NCBI GenBank assembly: GCA_947167215.1
Contig: CAMVHE010000017.1
Location: 1 to 48,089 of the forward strand
Direction: 5' to 3'
Length of the DNA: 48,089 nucleotides
From: an uncultured Clostridia bacterium
GTDB lineage: Bacteria; Bacillota; Clostridia; Christensenellales; Aristaeellaceae
Position numbers and translations under genes: made by a program. Of this stretch, positions 24,344 to 33,270 are shown one piece after another. Position 1 is the stretch's first letter. Each line of letters starts with the position of its first letter. The notes beneath the pieces were generated by a model, which was not told where the DNA came from, did no database searches, and saw only the letters and a list, made by a program, of their open reading frames with translations.

Positions 24344-25336
24344 ATGAACATCTATGATATCGCCCGCCTGGCCGGCGTATCTTCCGCCACCGTGTCGAGG
24401 GTGCTGAACCATGCACCGCATGTCAGCGCCGCTTCCCGGGAAAAAGTGGAAGCCGTCATCCGGGAGCAGGGCTTCATCCCCAATGCCATCGCCCAGACCC
24501 TCAATACCCGGCAGAGCAGGACCATCGGCATTGTCTGTCCGGTCATTTCCGACCTGAACCATGCCATTCCCGTAGCGGAACTCACCCGGCTTCTCCGCTC
24601 CTCCCAGTATGAATCCCTGCTGGTCAATACGGAAACCAACCTGTCCTCCAAGCGTTCCGTCTTCACCTCCCTGATCGAACGGCAGGTGGACGCCATCATC
24701 GTCATCGGCTGCAATACCACGGCCGTGGAAAAGGCAGACTTCCTCTATGCCGCCAGCCGCCTTCCCGTCTTCATCGTCAACGGCTATATCGAAGGGGAAA
24801 ACATCTACTGCACGCTCTGCGATGAGGGAAAGGTCACCTATGAAGCTGCCAGGACGCTGCTGTCCCAGGGCTGTTCCAGCATCCTGTACCTTTATGACAG
24901 CGAAACCTACAGCGGCCATGAGAAGCTGGCCGGCTACACCCGTGCCATGAAGGAAAGCGGCCTGCCCCTGCTGGTGCGGCGGGTGGTTTCCGAAGGCACT
25001 TCCTATTATAAAAGTCTGGCCGTTACCTGTGAGCTGCTGGAGAGCACCTCTTTTGATGCCGTTATCGCAGCAGACGATTCTCTGGCACTGGGCGCCGGAA
25101 AAGCCCGCATTCTTGCTGGCCTTCCTCCTGTTCCCATGCTCGGGTTCAACAATACCATGCTTTCCCAGGTGGCTACCCCTTCGCTTTCTTCGGTGGATAA
25201 CCGCATCAAGCAGCAGTGCCTGCTGACCGTGCAGAGCCTGCTCACCGTCCTCCAGGGAAACTCTGCGGCCGCACGCATCACCCTGGACGGAGAAATCATC
25301 GTTCGCAGCACCTTTCAGAAAAATGCTTCGAGGTAA
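24344..25336 (+). CDS. LacI family transcriptional regulator
   Basis: About 330 residues from ATG 24344 (GAGG upstream). Seen: the N-terminal helix-turn-helix MNIYDIARLAGVSSATVSRV, the hinge region with VEAVIREQGFIPNAIAQ, then a periplasmic-binding-protein-like ligand domain (SRTIGIVCPVISDLNHAI, DAIIVIGCNTTA, DAVIAADDSLALGAGKA). It should bind the divergent palindromes at 24153-24168 and 24306-24319 and release them on binding a sugar or sugar acid. The EamA transporter gene starts 6 bases after its stop and is probably on the same transcript. Confidence 0.92.
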   Translation: MNIYDIARLAGVSSATVSRVLNHAPHVSAASREKVEAVIREQGFIPNAIAQTLNTRQSRTIGIVCPVISDLNHAIPVAELTRLLRSSQYESLLVNTETNLSSKRSVFTSLIERQVDAIIVIGCNTTAVEKADFLYAASRLPVFIVNGYIEGENIYCTLCDEGKVTYEAARTLLSQGCSSILYLYDSETYSGHEKLAGYTRAMKESGLPLLVRRVVSEGTSYYKSLAVTCELLESTSFDAVIAADDSLALGAGKARILAGLPPVPMLGFNNTMLSQVATPSLSSVDNRIKQQCLLTVQSLLTVLQGNSAAARITLDGEIIVRSTFQKNASR

Positions 25337-25342
25337 CCTTTC

Positions 25343-26257
25343 ATGCCTACACTTTTCGTCATCGCCAGTGCCGTCATCTACGGCATTGCCCCTTCCCTGA
25401 TGAAAGTCACTTATGCCTACGGCGGAAGCGGAATGCTCAGTACCTTCTACACCTGCCTCCTCGCTCTGCCCATCCTGTATTTTTCCGTCCGTTCTTCTTC
25501 CCTTTCCCTGCGCCTCAGCAGAACGGATGCCCGGCATGTCCTCCTTCTCCTGCTGGGGGCGTGTCCCACTTCCCTGCTGCTCTACTCCTCCTATTCCTAC
25601 CTTCCGGTAGGGCTTTCGACCACGCTGCATTTTATCTTCCCGCTGGTGATGGCCGTCTATCTCCGTATCTTTTACCGGGAGCGCCTGAAAAAGAACCAGG
25701 TGTTCTGCCTCGTTCTAACCCTGCTTGGGCTTGCCATGGCATCCTCTTCGAGCTTTGGCGGAGGCAGCTTCCCCGGGATCGTGCTTGCGGTGGCTTCCGG
25801 CTTTACCTGGGCCTTTTACATGGTCTATATTCAGAAGTCCGGGCTTACCGCACTTCCACCCGCCGTCCTCAACTTCTATCTCTGCCTGGGCAATCTGGTC
25901 ACTTCCGGCCTTTTCTGTCTGGCAACCGGCAATCTGGTGCTCTACAGCGCCAATTGGGTCTGGTCCGTCGTCCTGGTCACTGCTCTCCTGCAGCGCATCC
26001 TTGCCAATATTCTCTACCAGCTGGGGATGCGCCACATTTCTCCCCTTTCCACCGGCATCCTTTCCACCTTCGAGCCCCTCACGTCCATCCTTTTCGGGGC
26101 TCTCTATCTGAAGGAGCATCTGCTGCCCTTCCAGCTGGCCGGCGCTTTTCTCATCCTGTGCGCCATCTGTGTCAATGTCCTCAGCGAGCATTTCCCCGTT
26201 TTCCGGAAGGCTGCGGCTCAGACCGAAAAGTCCTTTCCGGTAAAAAAGAGCACCTGA
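25343..26257 (+). CDS. EamA/DMT family transporter
   Basis: 304 residues with ten predicted membrane segments in two EamA halves. Seen: IASAVIYGIAPSLMKVTYAYG at the start, LSTTLHFIFPLVMAVYLRIFY at the end of the first half, and the repeated STFEPLTSILFGALYLKE in the second, the typical EamA signature. It moves small metabolites across the membrane; substrate and direction are unknown. It lies 6 bases after the LacI gene, so it may be part of the same ligand response as the cupin operon, and ends at the strong hairpin at 26407-26456. Confidence 0.85.
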   Translation: MPTLFVIASAVIYGIAPSLMKVTYAYGGSGMLSTFYTCLLALPILYFSVRSSSLSLRLSRTDARHVLLLLLGACPTSLLLYSSYSYLPVGLSTTLHFIFPLVMAVYLRIFYRERLKKNQVFCLVLTLLGLAMASSSSFGGGSFPGIVLAVASGFTWAFYMVYIQKSGLTALPPAVLNFYLCLGNLVTSGLFCLATGNLVLYSANWVWSVVLVTALLQRILANILYQLGMRHISPLSTGILSTFEPLTSILFGALYLKEHLLPFQLAGAFLILCAICVNVLSEHFPVFRKAAAQTEKSFPVKKST

Positions 26258-26406
26258 CGGACTTCCTGCGGATTTCCCGCCTGTCCCTTTTTTCCCCGAA
26301 AGCAATACACCCCGGCTTTTCCCTGTCGGGCAGCCCGCCCTTTTCCTCCCGGAAAGTCCTGCCGCGGGACTTTCCGCCGGACGGGCGTCCCGGCACTTTG
26401 ACGAAG

Positions 26407-26456
26407 AATGCCGCATAAAGCCTTTGCAACCGGCTTTATGCGGCATTCCATTTTTC
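26407..26456 (+). terminator. Terminator of the LacI/EamA transcript
   Basis: AATGCCGCATAAAGCC (26407-26422) pairs perfectly over 16 bases with GGCTTTATGCGGCATT (26432-26447), followed by CCATTTTT. It lies 150 bases after the EamA stop. The intervening bases contain no gene. Confidence 0.8.
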
Positions 26457-26472
26457 TCGTGCGGATCTCCCG

Positions 26473-26508
26473 AAAAAAATGGATCCGGTTTTATCCGAAT
26501 CCATTTTT
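26473..26508 (-). terminator. Terminator of the alpha-amylase gene
   Basis: AAAAATGGATcCGG (26475-26488) pairs with CCGaATCCATTTTT (26495-26508). The As at 26473-26479 give a T-run on the minus strand. It may also act on the plus strand. Confidence 0.75.
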
Positions 26509-26571
26509 CATTTCCCTTTTTCCGCCGGGGATCCGGCGCTGACAGCAGCCCGAAGGCTGCCCATGATGCAG

Positions 26572-28047
26572 TCACTCCGTCACGGTGAGAGCTTCGTATG
26601 CCTTATCCTGGACCCAGATCGAAACGCTCTCCTCCTGACAGGAAAACAGACCAAATCCTTCTTCGTCAATCGTAACCGGCTCTGCGCAGTTGCCCAGCGC
26701 ATCATGGAAGGACTGTCCTGCAAAGCTGCGGCCGATTTCCATCCGCTTCTGGCCGCCTTCTGCATTGCTGAGCACCACGGCAATGCCGGAAGCAGGATAG
26801 GCAGGATCCCCCCGCCTTACCCAGCCGATGAGATGCGGGTCCTCCATGGCATCCACCTGCTCTCCGTACGCATAGAAGCGACGGATCTTCATCATCTTGC
26901 CGAGGTTGGGAACCATGGGACGGTTGCGGACCGGGTTCCCGTAATAATCTGAATAGAATACGCAGGGAATCCCATCCTGCCGGAGCAGGATCAGGGCATA
27001 CGCCAGCGGCTTGAATTCGTCCCGGATAAACGACTGCAGGCTCTGTCCCAGCTGCGTATCGTGGTTATCCACAAAGGTCACCGCATTGCCGGGATTGGTC
27101 TGTACCAGCGTGTTCCTGAAAATCTCCCGCATGTCGTAGTTTCTTCCCTGTTCCGAAGCTTCAAAGAAGTGGTAATGCAGGGGCACATCAAAAAGTGACA
27201 TGCTGTAGTTCACCGCTTCCAGATAATGCTGCAGGCGCTCGGTGTCCCCACTCCAGTACTCTCCCACAGCCGGGAGATCCGGATAGCCGCGTCCGCGAAG
27301 TGACGCCAGCAGATCCCGGTAAAACGGGAAGCTGATGTGCTTCACCGCATCCAGCCGCAGGCCATCAATACCGGTCACTTCCAGATACCAGCGGAGCCAT
27401 TTTTCGGTTTCCCGCACCACCACCGGGTTCTGCGTGTCCACGTTCATGCCCATCAGGTAATCGAAGTTGCCTTTTTCCGGATCGGTTTCCGGAGCCCAGT
27501 GCTTCCCCTTGAAGCGGAAAATGCGATCTGCATATTCCGCGTTCTCGGCATAGTCCGTTCCGGTAAAGTGGGTATGATTCCAGGTGAAGCGGCTGTACTT
27601 TCCCTTTCTTCCCGGAAATGTGAATCGTGACCACACCTTTACGGTTTCTTCATCGCCCAGCTGTTGCAGGCGGTCTTCCGCGGAATCGGTCACGGCTTTC
27701 ACGTTCTCCGTCGCATCTCCACCCATGCGGTGGTTCAGAACAATATCTCCAAACACCCGGATTCCCACGGCGTGAAAAGCGGAAATCGCCTGCAGGTACT
27801 CCTCCCGGGTGCCATATTTCGTCCTTACGGTGCCCTTCTGGTCAAACTCACCGAGATCATAAAGGTCATACACGCCATATCCCACATCTTCCTGTGAGAT
27901 GCCCTTATAGGCCGGCGGCAGCCATACCGCGGTGACTCCCAGTCCCGACAGTCTTTTGGCTTTTGCGGCACAGCGCTTCCACCAGAGCCCGTCGTTGGGC
28001 AGATACCATTCAAAATACTGCATCATGGTTTCATTCTTTGTATTCAA
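26572..28047 (-). CDS. Cytoplasmic alpha-amylase, GH13
   Basis: A 491-residue GH13 enzyme of the bacterial liquefying type, hydrolysing alpha-1,4 glucan or maltodextrin. Seen: MMQYFEWYLPNDG at the start, VWLPPAYKG, FGDIVLNHR (conserved region I), GLRLDAVKH with the nucleophile Asp, AVGEYW with the acid Glu, FVDNHDTQ with the third Asp, and a short C-terminal beta domain. There is no signal peptide, so it works on imported oligosaccharides or stored glycogen. The start is a TTG at 28047: AAGGAGG sits about 7 bases upstream, whereas the ATGs at residues 8-9 are too far from it. It is a single-gene unit. Confidence 0.92.
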   Translation of the reverse strand: MNTKNETMMQYFEWYLPNDGLWWKRCAAKAKRLSGLGVTAVWLPPAYKGISQEDVGYGVYDLYDLGEFDQKGTVRTKYGTREEYLQAISAFHAVGIRVFGDIVLNHRMGGDATENVKAVTDSAEDRLQQLGDEETVKVWSRFTFPGRKGKYSRFTWNHTHFTGTDYAENAEYADRIFRFKGKHWAPETDPEKGNFDYLMGMNVDTQNPVVVRETEKWLRWYLEVTGIDGLRLDAVKHISFPFYRDLLASLRGRGYPDLPAVGEYWSGDTERLQHYLEAVNYSMSLFDVPLHYHFFEASEQGRNYDMREIFRNTLVQTNPGNAVTFVDNHDTQLGQSLQSFIRDEFKPLAYALILLRQDGIPCVFYSDYYGNPVRNRPMVPNLGKMMKIRRFYAYGEQVDAMEDPHLIGWVRRGDPAYPASGIAVVLSNAEGGQKRMEIGRSFAGQSFHDALGNCAEPVTIDEEGFGLFSCQEESVSIWVQDKAYEALTVTE

Positions 28048-28074
28048 AACATCCCTCCTTTCGGAATTTCGAAT

Positions 28075-28103
28075 GTTCTATCACAGAAGGGACGGACTGT
28101 CAA
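28075..28103 (-). promoter_or_regulatory. Alpha-amylase promoter
   Basis: On the minus strand TTGACA (28098-28103), 17 bases, then TAGAAC (28075-28080). The -35 is perfect, the -10 weak. No CcpA-type site was recognised around it. Confidence 0.5.
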
Positions 28104-28292
28104 CCGGGGCAGAAATCGCTTTGTGTGCCTTTCAGTACATTTTCTGTCGGCTGATTCTCCAAAATCCGTTTACTGTTCGCATTCTCCTTCTCTCCCTGGC
28201 CTGCACACAATTGCTCCTCCGGCGGGAAGCTTCGAAACGGTGGAAGTCCTTTTTCAGATTAGGGAATTCTGCTTTTCTTTCATTCAAAAAGT

Positions 28293-28301
28293 TGGTATAA
28301 T
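28293..28301 (+). promoter_or_regulatory. Extended -10 of the LysR gene
   Basis: TG-G-TATAAT (28293-28301) lies about 95 bases upstream of the LysR start, with a poor -35. The leader of about 90 bases between is AT-rich and has no recognised element. Confidence 0.5.
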
Positions 28302-28396
28302 ATCACTAAAATCCTCCATATTAAGCTCGTTATAAATCGGCTGATGAAAGCCGGACAGCACACGAATATCGCCTTACAGGCAAGGAGGCACGGCAA

Positions 28397-29284
28397 ATGG
28401 AATTATTGCAGCTCCGATATTTTCAGGCCATCGCCCGCTATGAAAGTGTGACCCAGGCAGCAAAGCTTTACCAGATTCCTCAGTCCGCCATGTCCCAGTC
28501 CCTGAGTCGCCTCGAAAAAGAGCTGGGAGGCGTAAAGCTTTTTGACCGGAAGAACAACCATATCTATCTGAATGAAAGCGGCCATATCTTCCTCAAATAT
28601 GTGGATGAGGCCCTGCTGGCACTGGATAACGGGATAAAAACGCTGAGCCAGCCCCAGGACAAAATCTCCGGAGTCATCAATCTGCTGGTGCTCGAAAACA
28701 GCCGCTTTGTCATCTCCTGCGTATCCAAATTCAAGAACCAGTATCCGGATGTGGATTTTTACATCTGTCACGATTTCTACAGTGACGAGATTTCCAATTA
28801 CGACATCTGTGTCGCTGCCAGCCCGTCCTACCGGCAGATGAACCGCTCCCTTCCGCTGATCAAGGAACCCATGATGCTTGCCGTCTGTGATACCCATCCT
28901 CTGGCGAACTGTCAGTTCGTTCATCTGTCCGATCTGGCGGAAGAAAAATTCATCACGCAGTCCGCCCGTTCGTCCATGTATATCCTGACCATGGAATGCT
29001 GCCGGACAGCCGGATTTGAACCCAGAATATCCATTTCCTGTGATGACCCCTACTACATCCGCAAGTATGTCTCCGAAGGCATGGGCATCACCATCGCCCC
29101 TTCCGTATCCTGGGCCGGGCGCTTCCGCGCCAATACAAAAGTGATCCCGATCATTGAGCCCGAGATCACTTCAACATCTTATCTGTTATGGAATGACAGG
29201 AAATACCAGAGTCCGGCCATGAGGCGGTTCCGTCATTTTCTGCGCGATCAGAGCAAGCTGATCGAAGGGAACATGATCACCTGA
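28397..29284 (+). CDS. LysR family transcriptional regulator
   Basis: 295 residues. N-terminal winged helix: LLQLRYFQAIARYESVTQAA, then IPQSAMSQSLSRLEKELGGV, typical of LysR. The effector-binding domain follows from about residue 90 (INLLVLENSRFVISC, GMGITIAPS). AAGGAGG lies 8 bases upstream of the ATG. The usual divergently transcribed target gene is not obvious: the alpha-amylase is divergent, with about 350 bases between the starts, and the SGNH hydrolase gene converges, overlapping by 8 bases. The effector is unknown. Confidence 0.92.
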   Translation: MELLQLRYFQAIARYESVTQAAKLYQIPQSAMSQSLSRLEKELGGVKLFDRKNNHIYLNESGHIFLKYVDEALLALDNGIKTLSQPQDKISGVINLLVLENSRFVISCVSKFKNQYPDVDFYICHDFYSDEISNYDICVAASPSYRQMNRSLPLIKEPMMLAVCDTHPLANCQFVHLSDLAEEKFITQSARSSMYILTMECCRTAGFEPRISISCDDPYYIRKYVSEGMGITIAPSVSWAGRFRANTKVIPIIEPEITSTSYLLWNDRKYQSPAMRRFRHFLRDQSKLIEGNMIT

Positions 29285-30281
29285 GCAGGTCCGGATGCCG
29301 CTGCTCAATCTCTCTTGCGATACGCTCTCCATGGATCAGGAAGCCGGCATCATTGGGATGCAGGTAATCCGGTGCAAAGAAGTCCGGCGTATGCGGATAA
29401 TGGGTATCCCTCATCACGGTGATCTGCGGGTACCTGCCTGCGATTTCCTCCAGCATGGACACCACATCCCGGAAAGTATAATCTCTGCTTCTTTCCCGGA
29501 AAATACTCTTGGCATCATGCCGATAAATCGGCAGCGTCATCAGGACCGGCACGGACGGGAACTGTGCCGCCAGCCGGCTGATATACCCGGAAGCCCGCTG
29601 ATGATATTCTTCCTTTGTCTGCGCAAGTGCATAGTCATTCGTTCCATAGGCCAGAAGGATCAGTTCCGGGTTCCATTCCGGCGTATGGTTCAGGCTGTTC
29701 AGATAAAATCCATATCCGCCGATGCCCCAGTTGAGCACTTCCGCATCCAGGTCCCTCGTCACCTTTCCGACCCAGGTCAGGCCGGGATGCCGTGCCATAT
29801 ACCCCTGGGTAATGGAATCGCCAATGGCCAGAATGCGGAGCCGTTTCGGGGGACACTGTTTTAATACTGCATGGTCAGAGACCGCCAGGTTTCTGACCAT
29901 TATTTCTGCCGACCAGGGCAGGAAAATGGTGACCCGGTGCTCTCCTTCCGGAAGCTCAAACAGAAGCCCCGAGGATTTCAGATCGTCGGCCCTGTGCGTT
30001 GCATACAGCACCTCATCCACAAACAGATCGATGCTGTAATACATCTGGGAGGAGCCCGGCTGCAGATCATACTCAAATCCGACCCAGTCCGCATCCGTCA
30101 CCAGATCCAGCGTCACGTTTGCCGATGCCCTGCACCGTACCGGGAACGTTTCCCCATCTAGGCCGTAATCCTCCACCTGCTGAGGCGTAAAGCGCCGGAA
30201 ACGGAGCCTCCCCTCCTCATCCAGTTCGGTCTTCAGCGCATTGTGAACAAAAGGAATAACCTTTTCCATTGGAAGATACAT
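29277..30281 (-). CDS. SGNH/GDSL esterase with N-terminal jelly-roll domain
   Basis: 334 residues: an N-terminal beta-sandwich (about 1-145), then an SGNH hydrolase domain. Seen: LAIGDSITQGY with the serine, GIGGYGF with the oxyanion Gly, YGTNDYA with the Asn, and DYLHPNDAG with the Asp/His pair. Such two-domain proteins often deacetylate xylan, other glycans or oligosaccharides (CE2/CE3-like). No signal peptide is present, so it should act on imported, acetylated sugars. GAAGGAG lies 7 bases upstream of the ATG. It is the last gene of the long minus-strand carbohydrate locus. Confidence 0.85.
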   Translation of the reverse strand: MYLPMEKVIPFVHNALKTELDEEGRLRFRRFTPQQVEDYGLDGETFPVRCRASANVTLDLVTDADWVGFEYDLQPGSSQMYYSIDLFVDEVLYATHRADDLKSSGLLFELPEGEHRVTIFLPWSAEIMVRNLAVSDHAVLKQCPPKRLRILAIGDSITQGYMARHPGLTWVGKVTRDLDAEVLNWGIGGYGFYLNSLNHTPEWNPELILLAYGTNDYALAQTKEEYHQRASGYISRLAAQFPSVPVLMTLPIYRHDAKSIFRERSRDYTFRDVVSMLEEIAGRYPQITVMRDTHYPHTPDFFAPDYLHPNDAGFLIHGERIAREIEQRHPDLLR

Positions 30282-30349
30282 ACTCGATTCTCCTTCTTCT
30301 GCCGCACGGTTCCCGGCCGGCTTTTTGTATATTGCAGGATAGCAGGACC

Positions 30350-31138
30350 TTACGACTGCAGGATTTCCTTCCGGAAGGCATCCGCACGCTCCGTCAGAAA
30401 GGCACTCCAGTACTTCGGATCCCTCAGCGGGTTTCCGTTTCCCTTCCCTGCCGCACGCCGCTCCAGCATCCGGGTATGTGCCGGGTGCGACCCCAGTGCA
30501 ATCGTCACCGGCAGCTCCCGCAGTGACAGCAGATCCTCGTAAAAGCGTTTCTGAAGAGAAATCGGAAACTGATGGGCTTCCAGGAATTCCCGCTTCAGGG
30601 TATTGAACCCGATCCCCCCATGCATGCCGCAGAGCTGCATGGCGCCGTCGGAAGTATCCTCAAAGAAAAAGGAACGGGCGCCTGGGGTATGGCCCGGCGT
30701 ATGGACCGTCCGGACAGAAAACCTGCCGAGGCAGACAGGATGAGCGTCCTCATATACCCGGTCCACCTGGAAATCAGGACAGTGGATGCGGTCGGAAAGC
30801 AGCAGCTCCGGGTGACCGATCAGGGGAACATCCTCTTTCCCCAGATACAGCTCTGCCCCTGTGTAGCGCCGGATTGCCTCAGCGCCGCCGGCATGATCAT
30901 AATGGGCATGGGTCAGCAGGATGATCCGGATATCCCGGGGATCAAACTGAAGCTTCCGGATGCTTTCGAAGATCAGGTATACGGTCTGGGGCATGCCGCA
31001 GTCGATGAGGACCAGTCCCTCCCCGGTATCCAGCAGATAGCTTCCCACCCAGGTATTGCCTACATAGTAGGCATGGTCAGAAACAGCAAAGGGCTCACAG
31101 GCATATGCCCAGGGTGAGCCCAGAATCGGATGAGCCAT
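30350..31138 (-). CDS. MBL fold metallo-hydrolase
   Basis: About 262 residues from ATG 31138 (GGAGG 6 bases upstream). Seen: the dinuclear-metal motif THAHYDHAGG near residue 75, the later metal histidines in HTPGHTPGARSFFF, and CGMHGGIGF. The pattern resembles subclass B3-like or lactonase-like hydrolases. Its role in the locus might be hydrolysis of a sugar lactone, but that is inference; a detoxifying or beta-lactamase-like activity is less likely given no signal peptide. It follows the phosphatase gene after 17 bases. Confidence 0.8.
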   Translation of the reverse strand: MAHPILGSPWAYACEPFAVSDHAYYVGNTWVGSYLLDTGEGLVLIDCGMPQTVYLIFESIRKLQFDPRDIRIILLTHAHYDHAGGAEAIRRYTGAELYLGKEDVPLIGHPELLLSDRIHCPDFQVDRVYEDAHPVCLGRFSVRTVHTPGHTPGARSFFFEDTSDGAMQLCGMHGGIGFNTLKREFLEAHQFPISLQKRFYEDLLSLRELPVTIALGSHPAHTRMLERRAAGKGNGNPLRDPKYWSAFLTERADAFRKEILQS

Positions 31139-31155
31139 GGTTTCCTCCAGTAAAG

Positions 31156-31728
31156 TCAGATATTCCAGCCGTCCAGCCTCCATATTCCTTCCGTGTATTC
31201 AAACACGGCAATGCAGCAGTTTCCGCAGAGCAGCCTCTGTCTGAGCCTTGGCGCCTGAAGGATCTGCTCCAGCACCGTTCTCAGAACCCCTTCATGGGTG
31301 AAAGCCGCGACATATTCTTCCTGAAACTGCTCCGCCTGACGGAGGAAGTCCGCCGCGCGGCGGATCAGCATCTCCCTGTTTTCTCCACCGTAGGGCGTAA
31401 AATCCTGGCGCTGTTTGTTTTCGATATAGGCATCCCCATAGAGAGCCTGGCACTCCTGTGCATTTCTGCCACTCAGCTCCCCTACGCTGATCTCCCGGAG
31501 CAGCGGATTTTTTTCATAGGTGCACCCGGGAAGTGCAATTTCACAGGTCTGCATGGCCCGCTTCAGGTCGCTTGCAATCACACGGCCGAAGGGGATGCCT
31601 TTCAGTTTCTGCCCTGCTGCTTCTGCCTGCAGCATGCCCTTTTCGGAAAGCGGGACCTGTCCCCAGCCTGCATGACGCCTCAGCCGGTTGGCTTCACTTT
31701 CCCCGTGGCGGATCATATACAGCTTCAT
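31156..31728 (-). CDS. Histidine phosphatase family protein
   Basis: 190 residues, phosphoglycerate mutase-like fold. Seen: LYMIRHGESEANR with the catalytic RHG histidine near residue 8, the acid Glu in REISVGELSG, and FTHEGVLRT carrying the second histidine. Typical length for cobalamin-type or sugar phosphatases (CobC/GpmB group). It dephosphorylates a small phosphorylated metabolite; in this locus a sugar phosphate would fit. GAGGG lies about 8 bases upstream of the ATG. It starts 10 bases after the FAD oxidoreductase stop, and the MBL gene follows within 17 bases. Confidence 0.88.
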   Translation of the reverse strand: MKLYMIRHGESEANRLRRHAGWGQVPLSEKGMLQAEAAGQKLKGIPFGRVIASDLKRAMQTCEIALPGCTYEKNPLLREISVGELSGRNAQECQALYGDAYIENKQRQDFTPYGGENREMLIRRAADFLRQAEQFQEEYVAAFTHEGVLRTVLEQILQAPRLRQRLLCGNCCIAVFEYTEGIWRLDGWNI

Positions 31729-31738
31729 CGGCTAACCC

Positions 31739-33136
31739 TCATTCATTGACCGGAATCGAATTAACCTGTTCCATCGTCAGCACGGCCTTTTCTTCAAACA
31801 GCTTTTCACGGAGCAGGGATACGCTGACCTCCTTCGGCAGGCACTGCGCATCCAGCGCCATGGCCGCTGCAATACCGGCCGCATGGCCCATGCTCATGCA
31901 CTGAGGCATCACCCTCGCGCTGGCCAGGGAAGCCGCATCCATGGACGCACACCTTCCCGCAAACATCAGGTTGTCGATCTCCGCAGACACAAGGCACCCG
32001 TAAGGAATGCCATAGGGCTCCTGAACCGTCTTGAACAGCGTCGTCCGGTCTTTGCCGGAATGGATGTCGATCTTGTAGCCTCCGAGGGCAATCGTGTCCT
32101 CCGGGATTTCTCCGTTCAGGAGCATATCCTCGGTCAGGCGCCGGATGCCTTTGAAGCGGCGTGATTCCCGTACGCCCAGCGTCGGGGCAATGGACGACAT
32201 GAAGCAGTTTTCAAAGCCGGGAACATACTCCCGGAGTACCTCCGTCAGCTGCCGGCACTGCACCTGGCCGTCTAGTTCCGCACGGGTCAGGTCAAAAATA
32301 TTCGTCGCGTCCGTGTTCAGCAGACGGGTCGAATTCACATACACTTCCCCGGGATACATGGACTTGATATAAATCAGCGTCTCGCGTTCTACCGGCATTT
32401 TCCCTTCCTTCCTGAGTTTTGTAAACAGCTGCCTCAGGCCGACGAACACATGGTTTTTGCTTGCCCGGAAGTAATCTGCATCGTAGCCGGGGCGGTGGTC
32501 AATCGTTGCCGAATAGGTCATCTCGTCCGGATGCGCTTCGATATAATCAAAGAGTTTCGCAGTATCCACGTTTTCCAGGGTATACATGACCGTCGGCGGC
32601 TGGATATTTCCGGTTTCCTCCTGCCCGATCTCATAGCTGCAGCCTGCCAGATATGCCACATCGCCGTCTCCGGTGCAGTCCAGGTAAAGCCCGGCGCTGA
32701 CCGTGACCGTATTCCCCTTGCCGTAGAAAACAACGCTCTCGATTTTCCCGTCCTTTTTGTTCACCCCGCACGCTTCAAGATGAAGCAGGATCTCAACGCC
32801 CGCTTCCCGGCACATCTCGATCGCCATCACCTTGAAGGCAGAAGGATCAATATTGGTAACGGAATTATGCTTGGGGCAGGTTCTGTGCCCGATGCATGCC
32901 CCCTGGCTGCAGAGCCGGTTGACATATTCCTGGGCGATTCCCCCGACAATCCGCCGTCCCTGCAGGTCCAGATAGCTCAGCAGCGGCAGCCCCAGCGTCG
33001 CATTTCCGCCCAGATATCCGTTTTTCTCCACCAGCAGGACCTTTTTACCATGGCGGGCTGCCACAATCGCGGCGGAAAGGCCGGCAGGGCCCCCGCCAAT
33101 GACCAGAATGTCGGCTGTGAGTTCAAATTGTCTCAT
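31739..33136 (-). CDS. FAD-dependent oxidoreductase (FAD_oxidored family)
   Basis: About 465 residues from ATG 33136, beginning MRQFELTADILVIGGGPAGL, the Rossmann GxGxxG for FAD, followed by LVEKNGYLGGNAT. Later: GLYLDCTGDGDVAYLAG, the conserved second FAD contact, and LMFAGRCASMDAASLASAR. These proteins oxidise or reduce small organic substrates and are common in sugar acid loci of gut bacteria. An open frame reaches back to a GTG at 33244, but its SD spacing is only 3 bases and the extra residues look random. The start at 33136 has a weak SD. It lies 134 bases after the fucosidase gene. Confidence 0.85.
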   Translation of the reverse strand: MRQFELTADILVIGGGPAGLSAAIVAARHGKKVLLVEKNGYLGGNATLGLPLLSYLDLQGRRIVGGIAQEYVNRLCSQGACIGHRTCPKHNSVTNIDPSAFKVMAIEMCREAGVEILLHLEACGVNKKDGKIESVVFYGKGNTVTVSAGLYLDCTGDGDVAYLAGCSYEIGQEETGNIQPPTVMYTLENVDTAKLFDYIEAHPDEMTYSATIDHRPGYDADYFRASKNHVFVGLRQLFTKLRKEGKMPVERETLIYIKSMYPGEVYVNSTRLLNTDATNIFDLTRAELDGQVQCRQLTEVLREYVPGFENCFMSSIAPTLGVRESRRFKGIRRLTEDMLLNGEIPEDTIALGGYKIDIHSGKDRTTLFKTVQEPYGIPYGCLVSAEIDNLMFAGRCASMDAASLASARVMPQCMSMGHAAGIAAAMALDAQCLPKEVSVSLLREKLFEEKAVLTMEQVNSIPVNE

Positions 33137-33270
33137 TGGTTTTCCATGCCAGTGCGGCACCGGCGCTAAAAAGGAATGATCACGGAAGCCGCTGCATTTT
33201 CCGTTCTCATGCGATGAATCAGATCTGTATCCATAGTGTACCACAAACTCCCGGCCCGGATGCCGGTTTT

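Noticed and set aside
24281-25630. 449-residue minus-strand reading frame
   Set aside because: Antisense to the LacI and EamA genes, with low-complexity Gly/Asp/Gln-rich composition and no ribosome binding site.
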